Shown here: one piece after another, positions 39,608 to 47,412 of the stretch | Layout of the letters: every line of letters begins with the position of its first letter | Numbering within the stretch: position 1 is the stretch's first letter | Assembly: GCA_018815765.1 (NCBI GenBank) | Contig: JAHIWM010000181.1 | Coordinates: forward strand, 1-47,412 | Source of the DNA: Gammaproteobacteria bacterium | Lineage (GTDB): Bacteria; Pseudomonadota; Gammaproteobacteria; Enterobacterales; Alteromonadaceae | Length of the DNA stretch: 47,412 nucleotides | Direction of reading: 5' to 3' | Notes under the pieces: model-generated | Seen by the model: the letters and a program-made list of their open reading frames with translations, nothing else | The model's database searches: none | What the model was told of the DNA's origin: nothing | Translations under genes and position numbers: made by a program

Positions 39608-41031
39608 CAGGGGATCCGCAGCACCTGACCAATCAGAATATTGTCGCTTTTCAGATTATTGTGTCTGCGAAGTTCAGCCATGCTAACACCATACTGTTTC
39701 GCCACTCTGGATAAAGACTCACCGCGTTTCACTTTATGAGTTCGACTACCGCTGCTTGCCACAGCAGTGGATCGATTTTGCGTGGTAGGCATCACAGTAG
39801 GCACAGAACGGCCATTATTTTTATGGGCGGCAAATAACGAATCAGCTGGTGGTGATTTTTCAAAATAACGTTTAATAGCTCTGAACATCGCCAGCGCCAG
39901 TTTATGTTGATGGCCTGAGTCTTTTAGTAAACGTTCTTCGTTATAGTTGGAGATAAAGCCTGTCTCAAACAATATAGACGGAATATCAGGCGCTTTTAAT
40001 ACCGCAAGGCTTGCCGCTTGTGGTTCTTTTTTATGTAGATGTGCGATAGGAGCCACTTCACGCAACACTTCTTTGGCGACTTCAAAGCCAGTGACCATAG
40101 AGTGGTTCATCGACAAGTCCAATACGGTCTGAGCCAGATAACGTTCGTTGGCCGAGTCTTTGATGATCTCGCCTACACCACCTAATAACTCCGAATGTTG
40201 TTCAGTTTGCTCCAACATCCGGCCCACTTCAGTGGTAGCACGGCGCATTGATAACACCCAGACCGAAGCGCCATGAGCTTTGCGGTTTTGCACTGCGTCT
40301 GCATGCACAGAAATTAATAAATCGGCCTGTTTCTGCCGGGCGATGTCCGGTCTTTTGTTTGGATGAATATAATAATCACCAGTACGGGTCAACACAGCCT
40401 TTAAACCTGGCTGCTTATTAATCATATCCGCCAGTTGACGTGAAATAGACAGCGTAATATTTTTTTCGTAGGTACCTTTGGGCCCGACAGCACCAGGATC
40501 CTGGCCTCCGTGCCCCGCATCAATAGCGATAATAATGTTGCGCCCTGTGGCTCTGGTACTGACTGTACTTTGAGGGGCCGATTGAGCAGGTAAAGAGCTG
40601 ACTGCTGCAGGTTTTGAAACAGTAGCTGAGCTGACAGCGGCTCTCTGAGCTTTTAAATCCACCACCAGCCGATGACCATAAGGAGGTGAAGGAGGCAAAG
40701 AAAAAATGCTGTCATTGACCGGAAAAGACAGCTCTATTACTACAGCTGTTGCTGCGCTTGGGGTGCGGCTGGCATAGACACGTTTGACTAGCGGCGAGTC
40801 ACCCGTCACAGCACCTATATTTAAACTGGTCACACCCGCCAGTTCAATTTCAAGACGGCTTGGGTTACTTAGGCGTTTTACCTTATGCGAAGGAGCATTG
40901 GCTAAATCCAGCACCAGTCGGGTATTATCAGGCGCATGCCAAATACGCACACCTTTGACACTGTTCACAGCCCAGCTTTGGCTGGAAACAACGAACAGCA
41001 GCAAAGCAACAACCCGAAGCATTAGACTCAT
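39607..41031 (-). CDS. amiB: N-acetylmuramoyl-L-alanine amidase AmiB-type (AMIN + Amidase_3 + LysM)
   Basis: 474 residues from the ATG at 41031, whose ATGA overlaps the tsaE stop; a longer frame to 41070 would overlap tsaE more and spoil the signal peptide ([19 protein letters not shown]). Order: signal peptide, AMIN domain ([20 protein letters not shown]), zinc amidase domain with [29 protein letters not shown] and [10 protein letters not shown], and a C-terminal LysM ([20 protein letters not shown]). It cleaves septal peptidoglycan during division; activation by EnvC/NlpD is known for the family. Confidence 0.96.
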   Translation of the reverse strand: MSLMLRVVALLLFVVSSQSWAVNSVKGVRIWHAPDNTRLVLDLANAPSHKVKRLSNPSRLEIELAGVTSLNIGAVTGDSPLVKRVYASRTPSAATAVVIELSFPVNDSIFSLPPSPPYGHRLVVDLKAQRAAVSSATVSKPAAVSSLPAQSAPQSTVSTRATGRNIIIAIDAGHGGQDPGAVGPKGTYEKNITLSISRQLADMINKQPGLKAVLTRTGDYYIHPNKRPDIARQKQADLLISVHADAVQNRKAHGASVWVLSMRRATTEVGRMLEQTEQHSELLGGVGEIIKDSANERYLAQTVLDLSMNHSMVTGFEVAKEVLREVAPIAHLHKKEPQAASLAVLKAPDIPSILFETGFISNYNEERLLKDSGHQHKLALAMFRAIKRYFEKSPPADSLFAAHKNNGRSVPTVMPTTQNRSTAVASSGSRTHKVKRGESLSRVAKQYGVSMAELRRHNNLKSDNILIGQVLRIP

Positions 41032-41513
41032 TGAGCCTGCTCCCAGGCTTGCACTACAGCGTTCATCCACACCACAGCTTCAGCTTGATTCGCTGTGACA
41101 CGCAGCTGGCGCTGGTGTTGATCAATCTGCAATTGCAGATCCAGATCAGCATCTGCCAGCAAACCATAACCACGTTCCGGCCATTCAATCAGACACAAGT
41201 TACCTTTGGAGAAATAGTCACGAATGCCCATAAACACCAGTTCTTCCGGGTCACGCAGGCGGTACAAATCAAAATGAAAGACTTGCTGCTCGCCAATGGT
41301 GTAAGGCTCAACCAAAGTGTAAGTTGGGCTTTTCACATTGCCCTGATGTCCCATAGCCTGCAATAAGCCACGACTGAAGGTGGTTTTGCCTGCCCCTAAA
41401 TCGCCCTGCAAATAGAGCACAGCACCATTGCGTAAATGGGGTGCAAATAAGGCGGCCAATGCCAAAGTAGCGGTTTCGTCCACTAAATGAAAAATGTAGC
41501 TTTGAGCTGTCAT
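41028..41513 (-). CDS. tsaE: tRNA threonylcarbamoyladenosine synthesis ATPase TsaE
   Basis: 161 residues. Works with TsaB and TsaD to put t6A at position 37 of ANN-reading tRNAs. Walker A in LYLQGDLGAGKTTFSRGLLQ, then KSPTYTLVEPY, VFHFDLYRL and LCLIEWPERG are the family signatures. First gene of the tsaE-amiB-mutL-miaA-hfq run. In E. coli nnr precedes it; here queG diverges instead, 202 bases away, and nnr is absent from the window. Confidence 0.96.
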   Translation of the reverse strand: MTAQSYIFHLVDETATLALAALFAPHLRNGAVLYLQGDLGAGKTTFSRGLLQAMGHQGNVKSPTYTLVEPYTIGEQQVFHFDLYRLRDPEELVFMGIRDYFSKGNLCLIEWPERGYGLLADADLDLQLQIDQHQRQLRVTANQAEAVVWMNAVVQAWEQAQ

Positions 41514-41715
41514 CTGTACCTAAGCTGAGTGTTCTCAGTCATCACAATTTTTTAAGCGCACGTGCCGTATGAGTACAGCAGATGATTTGGCCGCTATGCT
41601 AACAAAAACAGCGCAGTGCAGCCAGTTTCTTCTGAGACAGGAAGTATAAAGGTCAAAGCAAAAACCTGAGCGGCATTTATGGTAAAGTGCGCGGCGAAAA
41701 TAAGCGGATTTGACT

Positions 41716-42855
41716 ATGACCAGCAACATCAATTGGCAGCATCTTGCAGAGCAAATAAAAGTCTGGGGCCAACAACTTGGCTTCCAGCAGATAGGCATTA
41801 CCGATACAGATTTAACATCGGAAGAAGCTAAGTTGCAGCAATGGCTGGATGCTGGTTTTCATGGCGAAATGGAGTATATGGCCGCTCATGGCATGAAAAG
41901 AGCGCGCCCTGCCGAATTACACCCCGGCACTATCCGGGTCATCAGCGCACGAATGGATTACTTGCCGGAGCATGCGCAGTTTGCAGCTAATCTGGCAGAT
42001 CCTTCGATGGCTTACATCAGCCGTTATGCGTTGGGGCGGGATTACCATAAGCTCATTCGCAACCGCTTAAAACAACTGGGCGAACGTATTGAAAAAGAGT
42101 TAGGTGCTTTAGGTTTCCGGCCTTTTGTTGATTCAGCACCTATTCTGGAACGCTCTCTGGCAGTAAAAGCAGGTTTAGGCTGGCAAGGAAAACATAGTCT
42201 GGTATTAAATCAGGACGCTGGTTCCTGGTTTTTTTTAGGCGAGTTGCTGGTCGATATTCCCCTGCCGATAGATGCTGCACATTCCGGCGATTGTGGTACT
42301 TGTGTTGCCTGCATCACTATTTGCCCGACTCAGGCCATAGTAGCGCCTTACACTGTGGATGCCAGACGCTGTATTTCTTATCTGACTATCGAATTACAAG
42401 GCGCTATTCCGGAAGAATTCAGATCTTTGCTGGGCAACCGTATTTATGGTTGTGATGATTGCCAACTCGTGTGCCCTGTTAATAGAGCTGCTGATACCAC
42501 ACAAGAGCAAGACTTTCAGCGCAGACCACAGTGGTTGAATAAATCCTTGCTGGATTTATGGCGCTGGAGTGAAACTGAATTTTTAAAATACACCGAAGGT
42601 TCTGCGATTCGCCGTATCGGCTATCAGCGCTGGCAACGCAATATTGCCGTAGCCTTAGGCAATGCGCCTTTTGATTTGGCCATTATTGAAGCCTTGCAGC
42701 AGCAACTGCCTTTAAGTGAGCTGTTAGTACAGGAACATATTCAGTGGGCTTTATGGCAACAGCAGAAAAAAAGCCTGTTGCAGCAGAATTTATTAAGTCG
42801 CCAGACCGATCGTTTAGTACGGGTTATTCAGAAGGGGTTACCACGGGATGCCTGA
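41716..42855 (+). CDS. queG: Epoxyqueuosine reductase
   Basis: 379 residues from the ATG at 41716 (a TTG two codons earlier is also in frame). Reduces epoxyqueuosine to queuosine in tRNA, using cobalamin and two [4Fe-4S] clusters. Binding motifs: CGTCVACITICPTQAI (CxxCxxCxxxCP) and YGCDDCQLVCPVN for the clusters; the N-terminal half holds the cobalamin-binding region with LGWQGKHSLVLN. A C-terminal HEAT-like part is shortened. Its end overlaps the convergent DUF1289 gene by 32 bases. Confidence 0.96.
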   Translation: MTSNINWQHLAEQIKVWGQQLGFQQIGITDTDLTSEEAKLQQWLDAGFHGEMEYMAAHGMKRARPAELHPGTIRVISARMDYLPEHAQFAANLADPSMAYISRYALGRDYHKLIRNRLKQLGERIEKELGALGFRPFVDSAPILERSLAVKAGLGWQGKHSLVLNQDAGSWFFLGELLVDIPLPIDAAHSGDCGTCVACITICPTQAIVAPYTVDARRCISYLTIELQGAIPEEFRSLLGNRIYGCDDCQLVCPVNRAADTTQEQDFQRRPQWLNKSLLDLWRWSETEFLKYTEGSAIRRIGYQRWQRNIAVALGNAPFDLAIIEALQQQLPLSELLVQEHIQWALWQQQKKSLLQQNLLSRQTDRLVRVIQKGLPRDA

Positions 42856-43027
42856 GGTCAAACTGCGGCTGAGCCTTAAGCCGCTGCTGCGCCCGCAGTA
42901 AAATATCCAACTTCTGTGCGCGATCAGCGACATGCCAGTCTTTAATTTCCTGCAAAGTTCGACCACAACCTAAACAGACGTCAGAGTGATTTAAACAACA
43001 AATGCGGTTACAAGGTGATGCAGGCAT
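42824..43027 (-). CDS. DUF1289 small cysteine-rich protein
   Basis: 67 residues from the ATG at 43027, which has GGAG six bases upstream. The pattern SPCNRICCLNHSDVCLGCGR with TLQEIKDWHVADRAQK is DUF1289 (YdhL-like); four or more Cys residues suggest a metal or Fe-S site. Function unknown. The 3' end overlaps that of queG by 32 bases on the other strand. Confidence 0.85.
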   Translation of the reverse strand: MPASPCNRICCLNHSDVCLGCGRTLQEIKDWHVADRAQKLDILLRAQQRLKAQPQFDLRHPVVTPSE

Positions 43028-43078
43028 AGAGTTCTCCGTTACTAAACCAATCATAGCCTGCAATTCACCCGCTATCCC

Positions 43079-43633
43079 CTACTTCCGTTGTTTAGGTACC
43101 CAGGCCCAGACAAACTCCGCAATCACAGGTTCAACATTCAGTTCGTCGGTAATTTTCACCAAAATACTGATATCGCCTTTTTCGGCGTCGCGGATAAACT
43201 GAATTTGCTCATCAGTCAGTGACGTAGTTGCCACCAGCTTGCCCGTTGCTCTTTTGACATAATTCAGCTGCATCGACTTTAACAGCGGAATACGATCGTC
43301 TGCCACATGCAAACCCACTAAAAAACCACTGGCCGACTCGCCCAACAAGGCCATAGCAGCCGCATGCACTGAACCTATATGGTTTTGCACCTTGGTTTTA
43401 TTTGCCAGGCTTAACTGCGCCTGCTGAAAATTTAATACATCTACTTTGACCGAAGCTGTACCGGCAAACTTCACCGCTTTACCAAATAACAAGGTCAATA
43501 AAGGTGAACGTAACCAGGACGAGTAGTTATTTATTTTGGCAACATAACGGCCAAGTTTATTAATGGCTTTCATACTGGTCTTACCTGTAAGTTTTAGTTT
43601 GGCAAAGATAGCAGTAATAAAATCAGGCAGCAA
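43079..43633 (-). CDS. DUF4442 hot-dog-fold protein (thioesterase-like)
   Basis: 184 residues. Features of the DUF4442/YiiD C-terminal hot-dog family: LSLANKTKVQNHIGSVHAAA, the helix AAMALLGESASGFLVG and the strand LKSMQLNYVKRATGKLVATT. Members resemble PaaI-type acyl-CoA thioesterases; the substrate is unknown. No signal peptide. Starts 74 bases downstream of a tRNA-Gly gene; a Met at residue 21 is an alternative start. Confidence 0.8.
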   Translation of the reverse strand: MLPDFITAIFAKLKLTGKTSMKAINKLGRYVAKINNYSSWLRSPLLTLLFGKAVKFAGTASVKVDVLNFQQAQLSLANKTKVQNHIGSVHAAAMALLGESASGFLVGLHVADDRIPLLKSMQLNYVKRATGKLVATTSLTDEQIQFIRDAEKGDISILVKITDELNVEPVIAEFVWAWVPKQRK

Positions 43634-43706
43634 GTTGGGTCATGGCAAACATGAAGTGGCAATGCAAAATTGAAGGAAAAAAGAATTTTATAAATGGGAT
43701 GAAATT

Positions 43707-43782
43707 TGGAGCGGGCAACGAGGCTCGAACTCGTGACCTCGACCTTGGCAAGGTCGCGCTCTACCAACTGAGCTATGCCCGC
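43707..43782 (-). tRNA. glyV: tRNA-Gly (GCC)
   Basis: 76 bases including an encoded CCA end. The acceptor arm GCGGGCA pairs with TGCCCGC, the D arm has AGCTCAGTTGGTAGAGC, the anticodon is GCC in CTTGCCAAG, and the T arm holds GAGTTCGAGCCTC. Identical to the copy at 43840. E. coli has three such genes (glyVXY) in the same place between orn and queG. Confidence 0.98.
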
Positions 43783-43839
43783 ATGCATGGGATCTTACTG
43801 ATTTTTATCAAACTGGTTATTGGTGGACCAACTTGAATT

Positions 43840-43915
43840 TGGAGCGGGCAACGAGGCTCGAACTCGTGACCTCGACCTTGGCAAGGTCGCGCTCTACCAA
43901 CTGAGCTATGCCCGC
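43840..43915 (-). tRNA. glyX: tRNA-Gly (GCC), second identical copy
   Basis: 76 bases, identical to 43707-43782, with encoded CCA. The 57-base spacer between the two is unrelated to other sequence here. It is the upstream copy on the minus strand, so both are probably cut from one transcript. Confidence 0.98.
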
Positions 43916-43967
43916 ATCCTGTTATTAGCAATCATGATTCTTTATCTTGGTTATAAAGAAGATTACT

Positions 43968-44006
43968 AAAAACGCCGCTTCAATTGAATTTTCGTTCGAA
44001 GCGGCG
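43968..44006 (-). terminator. Intrinsic terminator after orn
   Basis: On the minus strand a 9 bp stem CGCCGCTTC / GAAGCGGCG with a 16-base loop, followed by TTTTTAG. It separates orn from the tRNA genes. Confidence 0.8.
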
Positions 44007-44043
44007 CGCATTTTACAAAATTCCTAGCCCTTTGCAAGAGATT

Positions 44044-44595
44044 TTATTCAGGAATTTTGAAAAAATGCGTTTTATAAACCGCTAATTCAGCAATAGATTC
44101 CCGAATATCATCGAGAGCTAAATGACTTGATGACTTTTTAACCAGCTTAGTTACTTCCGGGTACCATCTTCTGGCTAACTCTTTTACCGTGCTGACATCC
44201 AGATTGCGGTAATGGAAAAAGGCTTCAAATTCCGGCGCGTACTTGACTAAAAAGCGTCTGTCCTGACCTATGCTGTTGCCACACATAGGCGATTTACCTG
44301 CAGGTACATAATCAGACAGGAAACGGATCGTCTGTGCCATAGCGTCGGCTAATTCCACTTCGCTCTCCAGGCAACGTTTGGTTAAACCACTTTTACCATG
44401 AGTTTCAGTACACCATGCATCCATAGCATCTAAAACTTCTTTTGGTGTTTTAATGGCAAATACAGGGCCTTCAGCAAGGATATTTAACTGGCTGTCGGTT
44501 ACTATGGTGGCCATTTCTAAAATCACTTCTTTTTCCGGATCCAGACCTGTCATTTCCAGATCGATCCACACCAGATTATTGTCGTTGCTCGCCAT
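44044..44595 (-). CDS. orn: Oligoribonuclease
   Basis: 183 residues, DEDDh exonuclease that degrades dinucleotides, including pGpG from c-di-GMP turnover. Catalytic motifs: [60 protein letters not shown] and [14 protein letters not shown]. Full length. Divergent from rsgA. Confidence 0.98.
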   Translation of the reverse strand: MASNDNNLVWIDLEMTGLDPEKEVILEMATIVTDSQLNILAEGPVFAIKTPKEVLDAMDAWCTETHGKSGLTKRCLESEVELADAMAQTIRFLSDYVPAGKSPMCGNSIGQDRRFLVKYAPEFEAFFHYRNLDVSTVKELARRWYPEVTKLVKKSSSHLALDDIRESIAELAVYKTHFFKIPE

Positions 44596-44724
44596 GCTTC
44601 TTACCTTTGATTATTTGCAGCCAGTTTTGCTGCTTTGTAACTTGCCCGAATAGCGGTATCATACTATGCCTTAAGCAAAGTAAAAACCGCCGCAGTCAGG
44701 CGACAGTAAAGGCACAAGGCCACA

Positions 44725-45768
44725 GTGACCAAAAAAAAGCACCTCAATCAACGCCAGCATCAACGTATAGCCGCCAATCAGGATCGTCGTTTAGCCCGGG
44801 CTCAGAATAAAACCAACAAAAAAGAGCTGGATTCTGACTTATTGGCTGAAGCCGAACATGGCTTAGTGATCAGTCGTTTTGGTCAACACGCCGATATTGA
44901 AGATAGCTCAGGCCAAATTTTCCGTTGCAATATCCGCCGTACCATCAACTCCCTAGTCACAGGGGACAAAGTCGTATTCTGCCGCACCAAAGTACCTGGC
45001 GGTGGCCCTGAAGGTGTTGTAGAAGCTGTAGCTGAACGTGAATCTGTATTACTGCGCCCTGACTTTTATGACGGCCTAAAACCTGTAGCAGCCAATATAG
45101 ATTTAATGATTATTGTCTCCGCCGTTTTACCTGCGTTTTCGCTGAACATTGTCGACCGCTATTTAATAGCGGCCGAAGCTATGCATATCAAGCCGTTGTT
45201 ATTGTTGAATAAAATCGATTTATTAACCGAAGAACAGCGCGCTGAAGTTGATCAGCAACTGGCTATTTATCAGAACATTGGGTACGAATTCTTATTACTG
45301 AGCGCCAAAACCGGTGAAGGTACAGCTCAGCTGGATTCTTACCTGAAACAAGGCGTCAGTATTTTTGTCGGCCAGTCTGGTGTAGGTAAATCATCTTTAG
45401 TAAATAACCTGCTGCCTGATTTGGGTGTAGAAACCCGCGCCGTGTCAGAAAACTCAGGTTTAGGCCAACATACAACAACCACTGCCCGCTTGTATCATTT
45501 ACCAGATGGCGGTGATTTAATTGATTCACCCGGTATCCGTGAATTTGCCTTGTGGCATTTGGAGCCAGAGCAAATCGTGTTAGGTTTTCCTGAGTTTAAA
45601 GACTGGCTCGGCCGCTGCAAATTCCGTGACTGTAAACACTTAAACGACCCGGGCTGCGCACTGCAACATGCGGTCAGCATTGGTGAAATTCACCCGGAAC
45701 GTTTTGCCAGTTATCATAAAATCCTGCTGAGTATGGCGCAGGACAAACCGAATTATTTTCAACCCTGA
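44725..45768 (+). CDS. rsgA: Ribosome small-subunit biogenesis GTPase RsgA
   Basis: 347 residues from a GTG start ([20 protein letters not shown]). Late maturation factor of the 30S subunit. An N-terminal OB fold is followed by a circularly permuted GTPase with motif order G4 (LLNKIDLL), G1 ([17 protein letters not shown]) and G3 (DSPGIREF), and a zinc-binding end [20 protein letters not shown]. It lies divergent from orn and 15 bases before psd, so rsgA-psd form an operon. Confidence 0.97.
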   Translation: MTKKKHLNQRQHQRIAANQDRRLARAQNKTNKKELDSDLLAEAEHGLVISRFGQHADIEDSSGQIFRCNIRRTINSLVTGDKVVFCRTKVPGGGPEGVVEAVAERESVLLRPDFYDGLKPVAANIDLMIIVSAVLPAFSLNIVDRYLIAAEAMHIKPLLLLNKIDLLTEEQRAEVDQQLAIYQNIGYEFLLLSAKTGEGTAQLDSYLKQGVSIFVGQSGVGKSSLVNNLLPDLGVETRAVSENSGLGQHTTTTARLYHLPDGGDLIDSPGIREFALWHLEPEQIVLGFPEFKDWLGRCKFRDCKHLNDPGCALQHAVSIGEIHPERFASYHKILLSMAQDKPNYFQP

Positions 45769-45782
45769 GGTTTAAATCCACT

Positions 45783-46649
45783 ATGGATCAAGTCAAAATC
45801 GCATTGCAATACGCAATGCCAAAGCATTTATTGTCCCGTCTTGTTGGCTATCTGGCTGCAGCTCGTTTAGGTTTTATCAGCCATGCGCTGATTAATCTGT
45901 TTATTAAGGCCTACAAAATTAATATGGCCGAAGCCCAATTTGAAAAAGCTTCAGACTATGCCAGCTTTAATGAGTTTTTTACCCGCCCTTTAAAAGATGG
46001 CTTACGCCCTATCAATACGGATGCTGATGTGGTCTGCCAGCCAGTAGACGGCGCGATCAGTCAGTTAGGTGATATTGTCGATGGTAAGCTGATCCAGGCC
46101 AAGAACCACAACTATTCACTGCAGGCTTTATTAGGTGGTGATGCGGCTACAGCTGCTCCTTATGCCGGCGGTAAGTTCGCAACTATTTATTTAGCACCAA
46201 AAGACTATCACCGCATTCATATGCCAATTGCAGGCACCTTACGTGAAATGATTTATGTGCCAGGTGATTTGTTTTCAGTGAACCCATTAACCGCAGAAAA
46301 CGTGCCTGATTTATTCGCCCGTAACGAACGTGTTGTGACCATTTTCGATACTGAACTGGGCCCTATGGCTTTGGTATTAGTAGGCGCGACTATAGTGGCC
46401 AGCATAGAAACTGTTTGGGCTGGCACTGTGACCCCACCTACAGGCAAAGATGTATTCCGTTGGACTTATCCTGCCACAGGGCCTCAAGCTGTCACTTTGG
46501 AAAAAGGTGCTGAAATGGGCCGTTTTAAATTGGGATCCACAGTGATCCTGGCGTTCCAGGCGGGTCAGATTGAATTCACTGACAAGCAATATCCAACAGC
46601 AGTGACCCGCATGGGCGAGCCTTTTGCCGATATAGTCAACAAGGCTTAA
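45783..46649 (+). CDS. psd: Phosphatidylserine decarboxylase proenzyme
   Basis: 288 residues. Makes phosphatidylethanolamine. The proenzyme is cleaved at LGST (about residue 255, in [12 protein letters not shown]), producing the pyruvoyl group on the serine. [29 protein letters not shown] and [10 protein letters not shown] are family motifs. Membrane-associated; a terminator follows at 46660. Confidence 0.98.
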   Translation: MDQVKIALQYAMPKHLLSRLVGYLAAARLGFISHALINLFIKAYKINMAEAQFEKASDYASFNEFFTRPLKDGLRPINTDADVVCQPVDGAISQLGDIVDGKLIQAKNHNYSLQALLGGDAATAAPYAGGKFATIYLAPKDYHRIHMPIAGTLREMIYVPGDLFSVNPLTAENVPDLFARNERVVTIFDTELGPMALVLVGATIVASIETVWAGTVTPPTGKDVFRWTYPATGPQAVTLEKGAEMGRFKLGSTVILAFQAGQIEFTDKQYPTAVTRMGEPFADIVNKA

Positions 46650-46659
46650 TCAAATGAAG

Positions 46660-46683
46660 AAGCAGAGCTAAGCTCTGCTTTTT
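46660..46683 (+). terminator. Intrinsic terminator after psd
   Basis: A 9 bp stem AAGCAGAGC / GCTCTGCTT with a TAA loop, followed by TTT. Confidence 0.88.
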
Positions 46684-46701
46684 ATGTACAGGATGTACGG
46701 T

Positions 46702-46734
46702 ACGTCGCAACTGTCGGGAACGTTGTTGCGACGT
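46702..46734 (+). other. Hairpin in the leader of ugpQ
   Basis: A 10 bp perfect stem ACGTCGCAAC / GTTGCGACGT with a 13-base loop (containing GGGAACG), 15 bases before the ATG of the next gene. The U tract is short, so this is not a typical terminator; it could be a leader structure or an operator. Function unknown. Confidence 0.45.
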
Positions 46735-46749
46735 TTCTGGAGAACACAA

Positions 46750-47412
46750 ATGCAGATTATTGCCCACCGTGGTGCCAGTGGCTCTTATCCGGAAAATACC
46801 TTGCTGGCGATTGAACAAGCGTTGCTGGCCAAAGCAGATGGTATTGAAATTGATGTATTTTGTGTCGAAAACCAGTTGGTAGTGATCCATGACGAGAATG
46901 TCAGCCGCACCACAAACGGCACAGGGTTGTTGCAGGATTTTACATTCCACCAATTACAGCAACTGGACGCAGGTTCAGGTCAGCAGGTGCCGACTTTATG
47001 GCAAGTACTGCAATTGGTAAACAACCAAACCCTGCTGAATATCGAACTCAAAGGTGCAGACACAGCAGAGCCTTTATTAAAACTGCTCAAAAAAGCTGAA
47101 ATTGAACTGGGCACAGATCCGGGCAAGCTACTGATCTCTTCTTTTAATCATCATCTCTTGAAACAGATTAGAAAACATAGACCTGATTTAAAAACAGGGG
47201 CTTTAACAGCCTCATTGCCACTGGATTATACCGCTTTTGCATCAGAGCTGGGCGCCTGGTCAGTGAACTGCGATAAAGGTTTTATCAACAAAGAGATGGT
47301 ACAGGATGCCCATCAACGTGGCTTAAAAGTCTGGGTCTATACGGTCAATGATGCTGTTACAGCAAAAAAGATGCAGCAGTTGGGTGTAGATGGGATTTTT
47401 TGTAATTATCCG
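46750..47412 (+). CDS. ugpQ: Glycerophosphodiester phosphodiesterase (3' end beyond the window)
   Basis: 221 codons from the ATG at 46750, open at the window edge; the family is usually about 240-250 residues, so little is missing. Motifs: IIAHRGASGSYPENTLLAIE (catalytic His and Arg, Glu metal ligand), DGIEIDVFCVENQLVVIHDE (metal ligands and second His) and LLNIELKG. Hydrolyses glycerophosphodiesters to glycerol 3-phosphate and an alcohol. No signal peptide, so a cytoplasmic UgpQ type. The ribosome site TGGAGAAC is good. Follows psd and its terminator. Confidence 0.9.
   Translation, partial: MQIIAHRGASGSYPENTLLAIEQALLAKADGIEIDVFCVENQLVVIHDENVSRTTNGTGLLQDFTFHQLQQLDAGSGQQVPTLWQVLQLVNNQTLLNIELKGADTAEPLLKLLKKAEIELGTDPGKLLISSFNHHLLKQIRKHRPDLKTGALTASLPLDYTAFASELGAWSVNCDKGFINKEMVQDAHQRGLKVWVYTVNDAVTAKKMQQLGVDGIFCNYP

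Noticed and set aside
42824-42855. Overlap of queG and DUF1289 ends as a sequencing error or fusion
   Set aside because: Both proteins have normal ends for their families; a short convergent overlap is ordinary.
43642-43836. Frames on both strands across the tRNA-Gly genes
   Set aside because: They consist mostly of tRNA sequence or its complement.

Overview
The window is a stretch of chromosome from a gammaproteobacterium, most likely Rheinheimera or a close relative (Alteromonadales/Chromatiaceae type). Three things point there: conserved housekeeping gene order, MotX (a Na+-driven polar flagellar motor part), and moderate GC content. The genus is inference; no rRNA gene is present.

Layout. 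1-7400 is accessory: a truncated membrane protein and a membrane-anchored binding-protein-like gene, a bile-acid/Na+ symporter-family transporter, glycerol kinase, an orphan YefM-type antitoxin, an exported catalase-peroxidase, and a Phd/ParE-type toxin-antitoxin pair. 7400-15400 is core: groES-groEL behind a heat-shock-type promoter, cutA-dsbD, aroQ-accB-accC, prmA. 15400-16900 is a compact block of very small membrane or secreted proteins with a PspC-domain protein, served by two sigma-54-type promoters. 16900-24400 holds dusA, a glycosyltransferase, zur, cheX, alr, dnaB and the rpsF-priB-rpsR-rplI operon. 24600-36900 holds fumC, rnr-rlmB, motX, purA, a DUF2065 gene, a class V aminotransferase, hflK-hflC, hflX and hfq. 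36900-47412 holds miaA, mutL, amiB, tsaE, queG, two DUF genes, two identical tRNA-Gly genes, orn, rsgA, psd and a nearly complete glycerophosphodiester phosphodiesterase gene.

Much of 20.3-46.6 kb matches the Escherichia coli order psd-rsgA-orn-tRNA-Gly-queG-tsaE-amiB-mutL-miaA-hfq-hflXKC-DUF2065-purA-rnr-rlmB-rpsF-priB-rpsR-rplI and dnaB-alr. Departures from that order include cheX, fumC and the aminotransferase, and each of these three is bordered by a copy of one near-perfect 49-57 bp palindrome.

The most interesting region is 15410-16800. It encodes two copies of an identical 24-residue peptide whose genes differ only at three synonymous positions, a 31-residue membrane peptide, a 69-residue PspC-domain protein, a secreted 88-residue protein and a 41-residue membrane peptide. 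Two GG-N10-GC/GA promoters share an upstream element at exactly the same spacing. The block lies downstream of dusA, where E. coli has the sigma-54/PspF-controlled gene pspG, so I read it as a lineage-specific phage-shock-like envelope-stress module. An ERIC-like 128 bp intergenic repeat (30102-30229) and a partial one (14295-14360) are also present.
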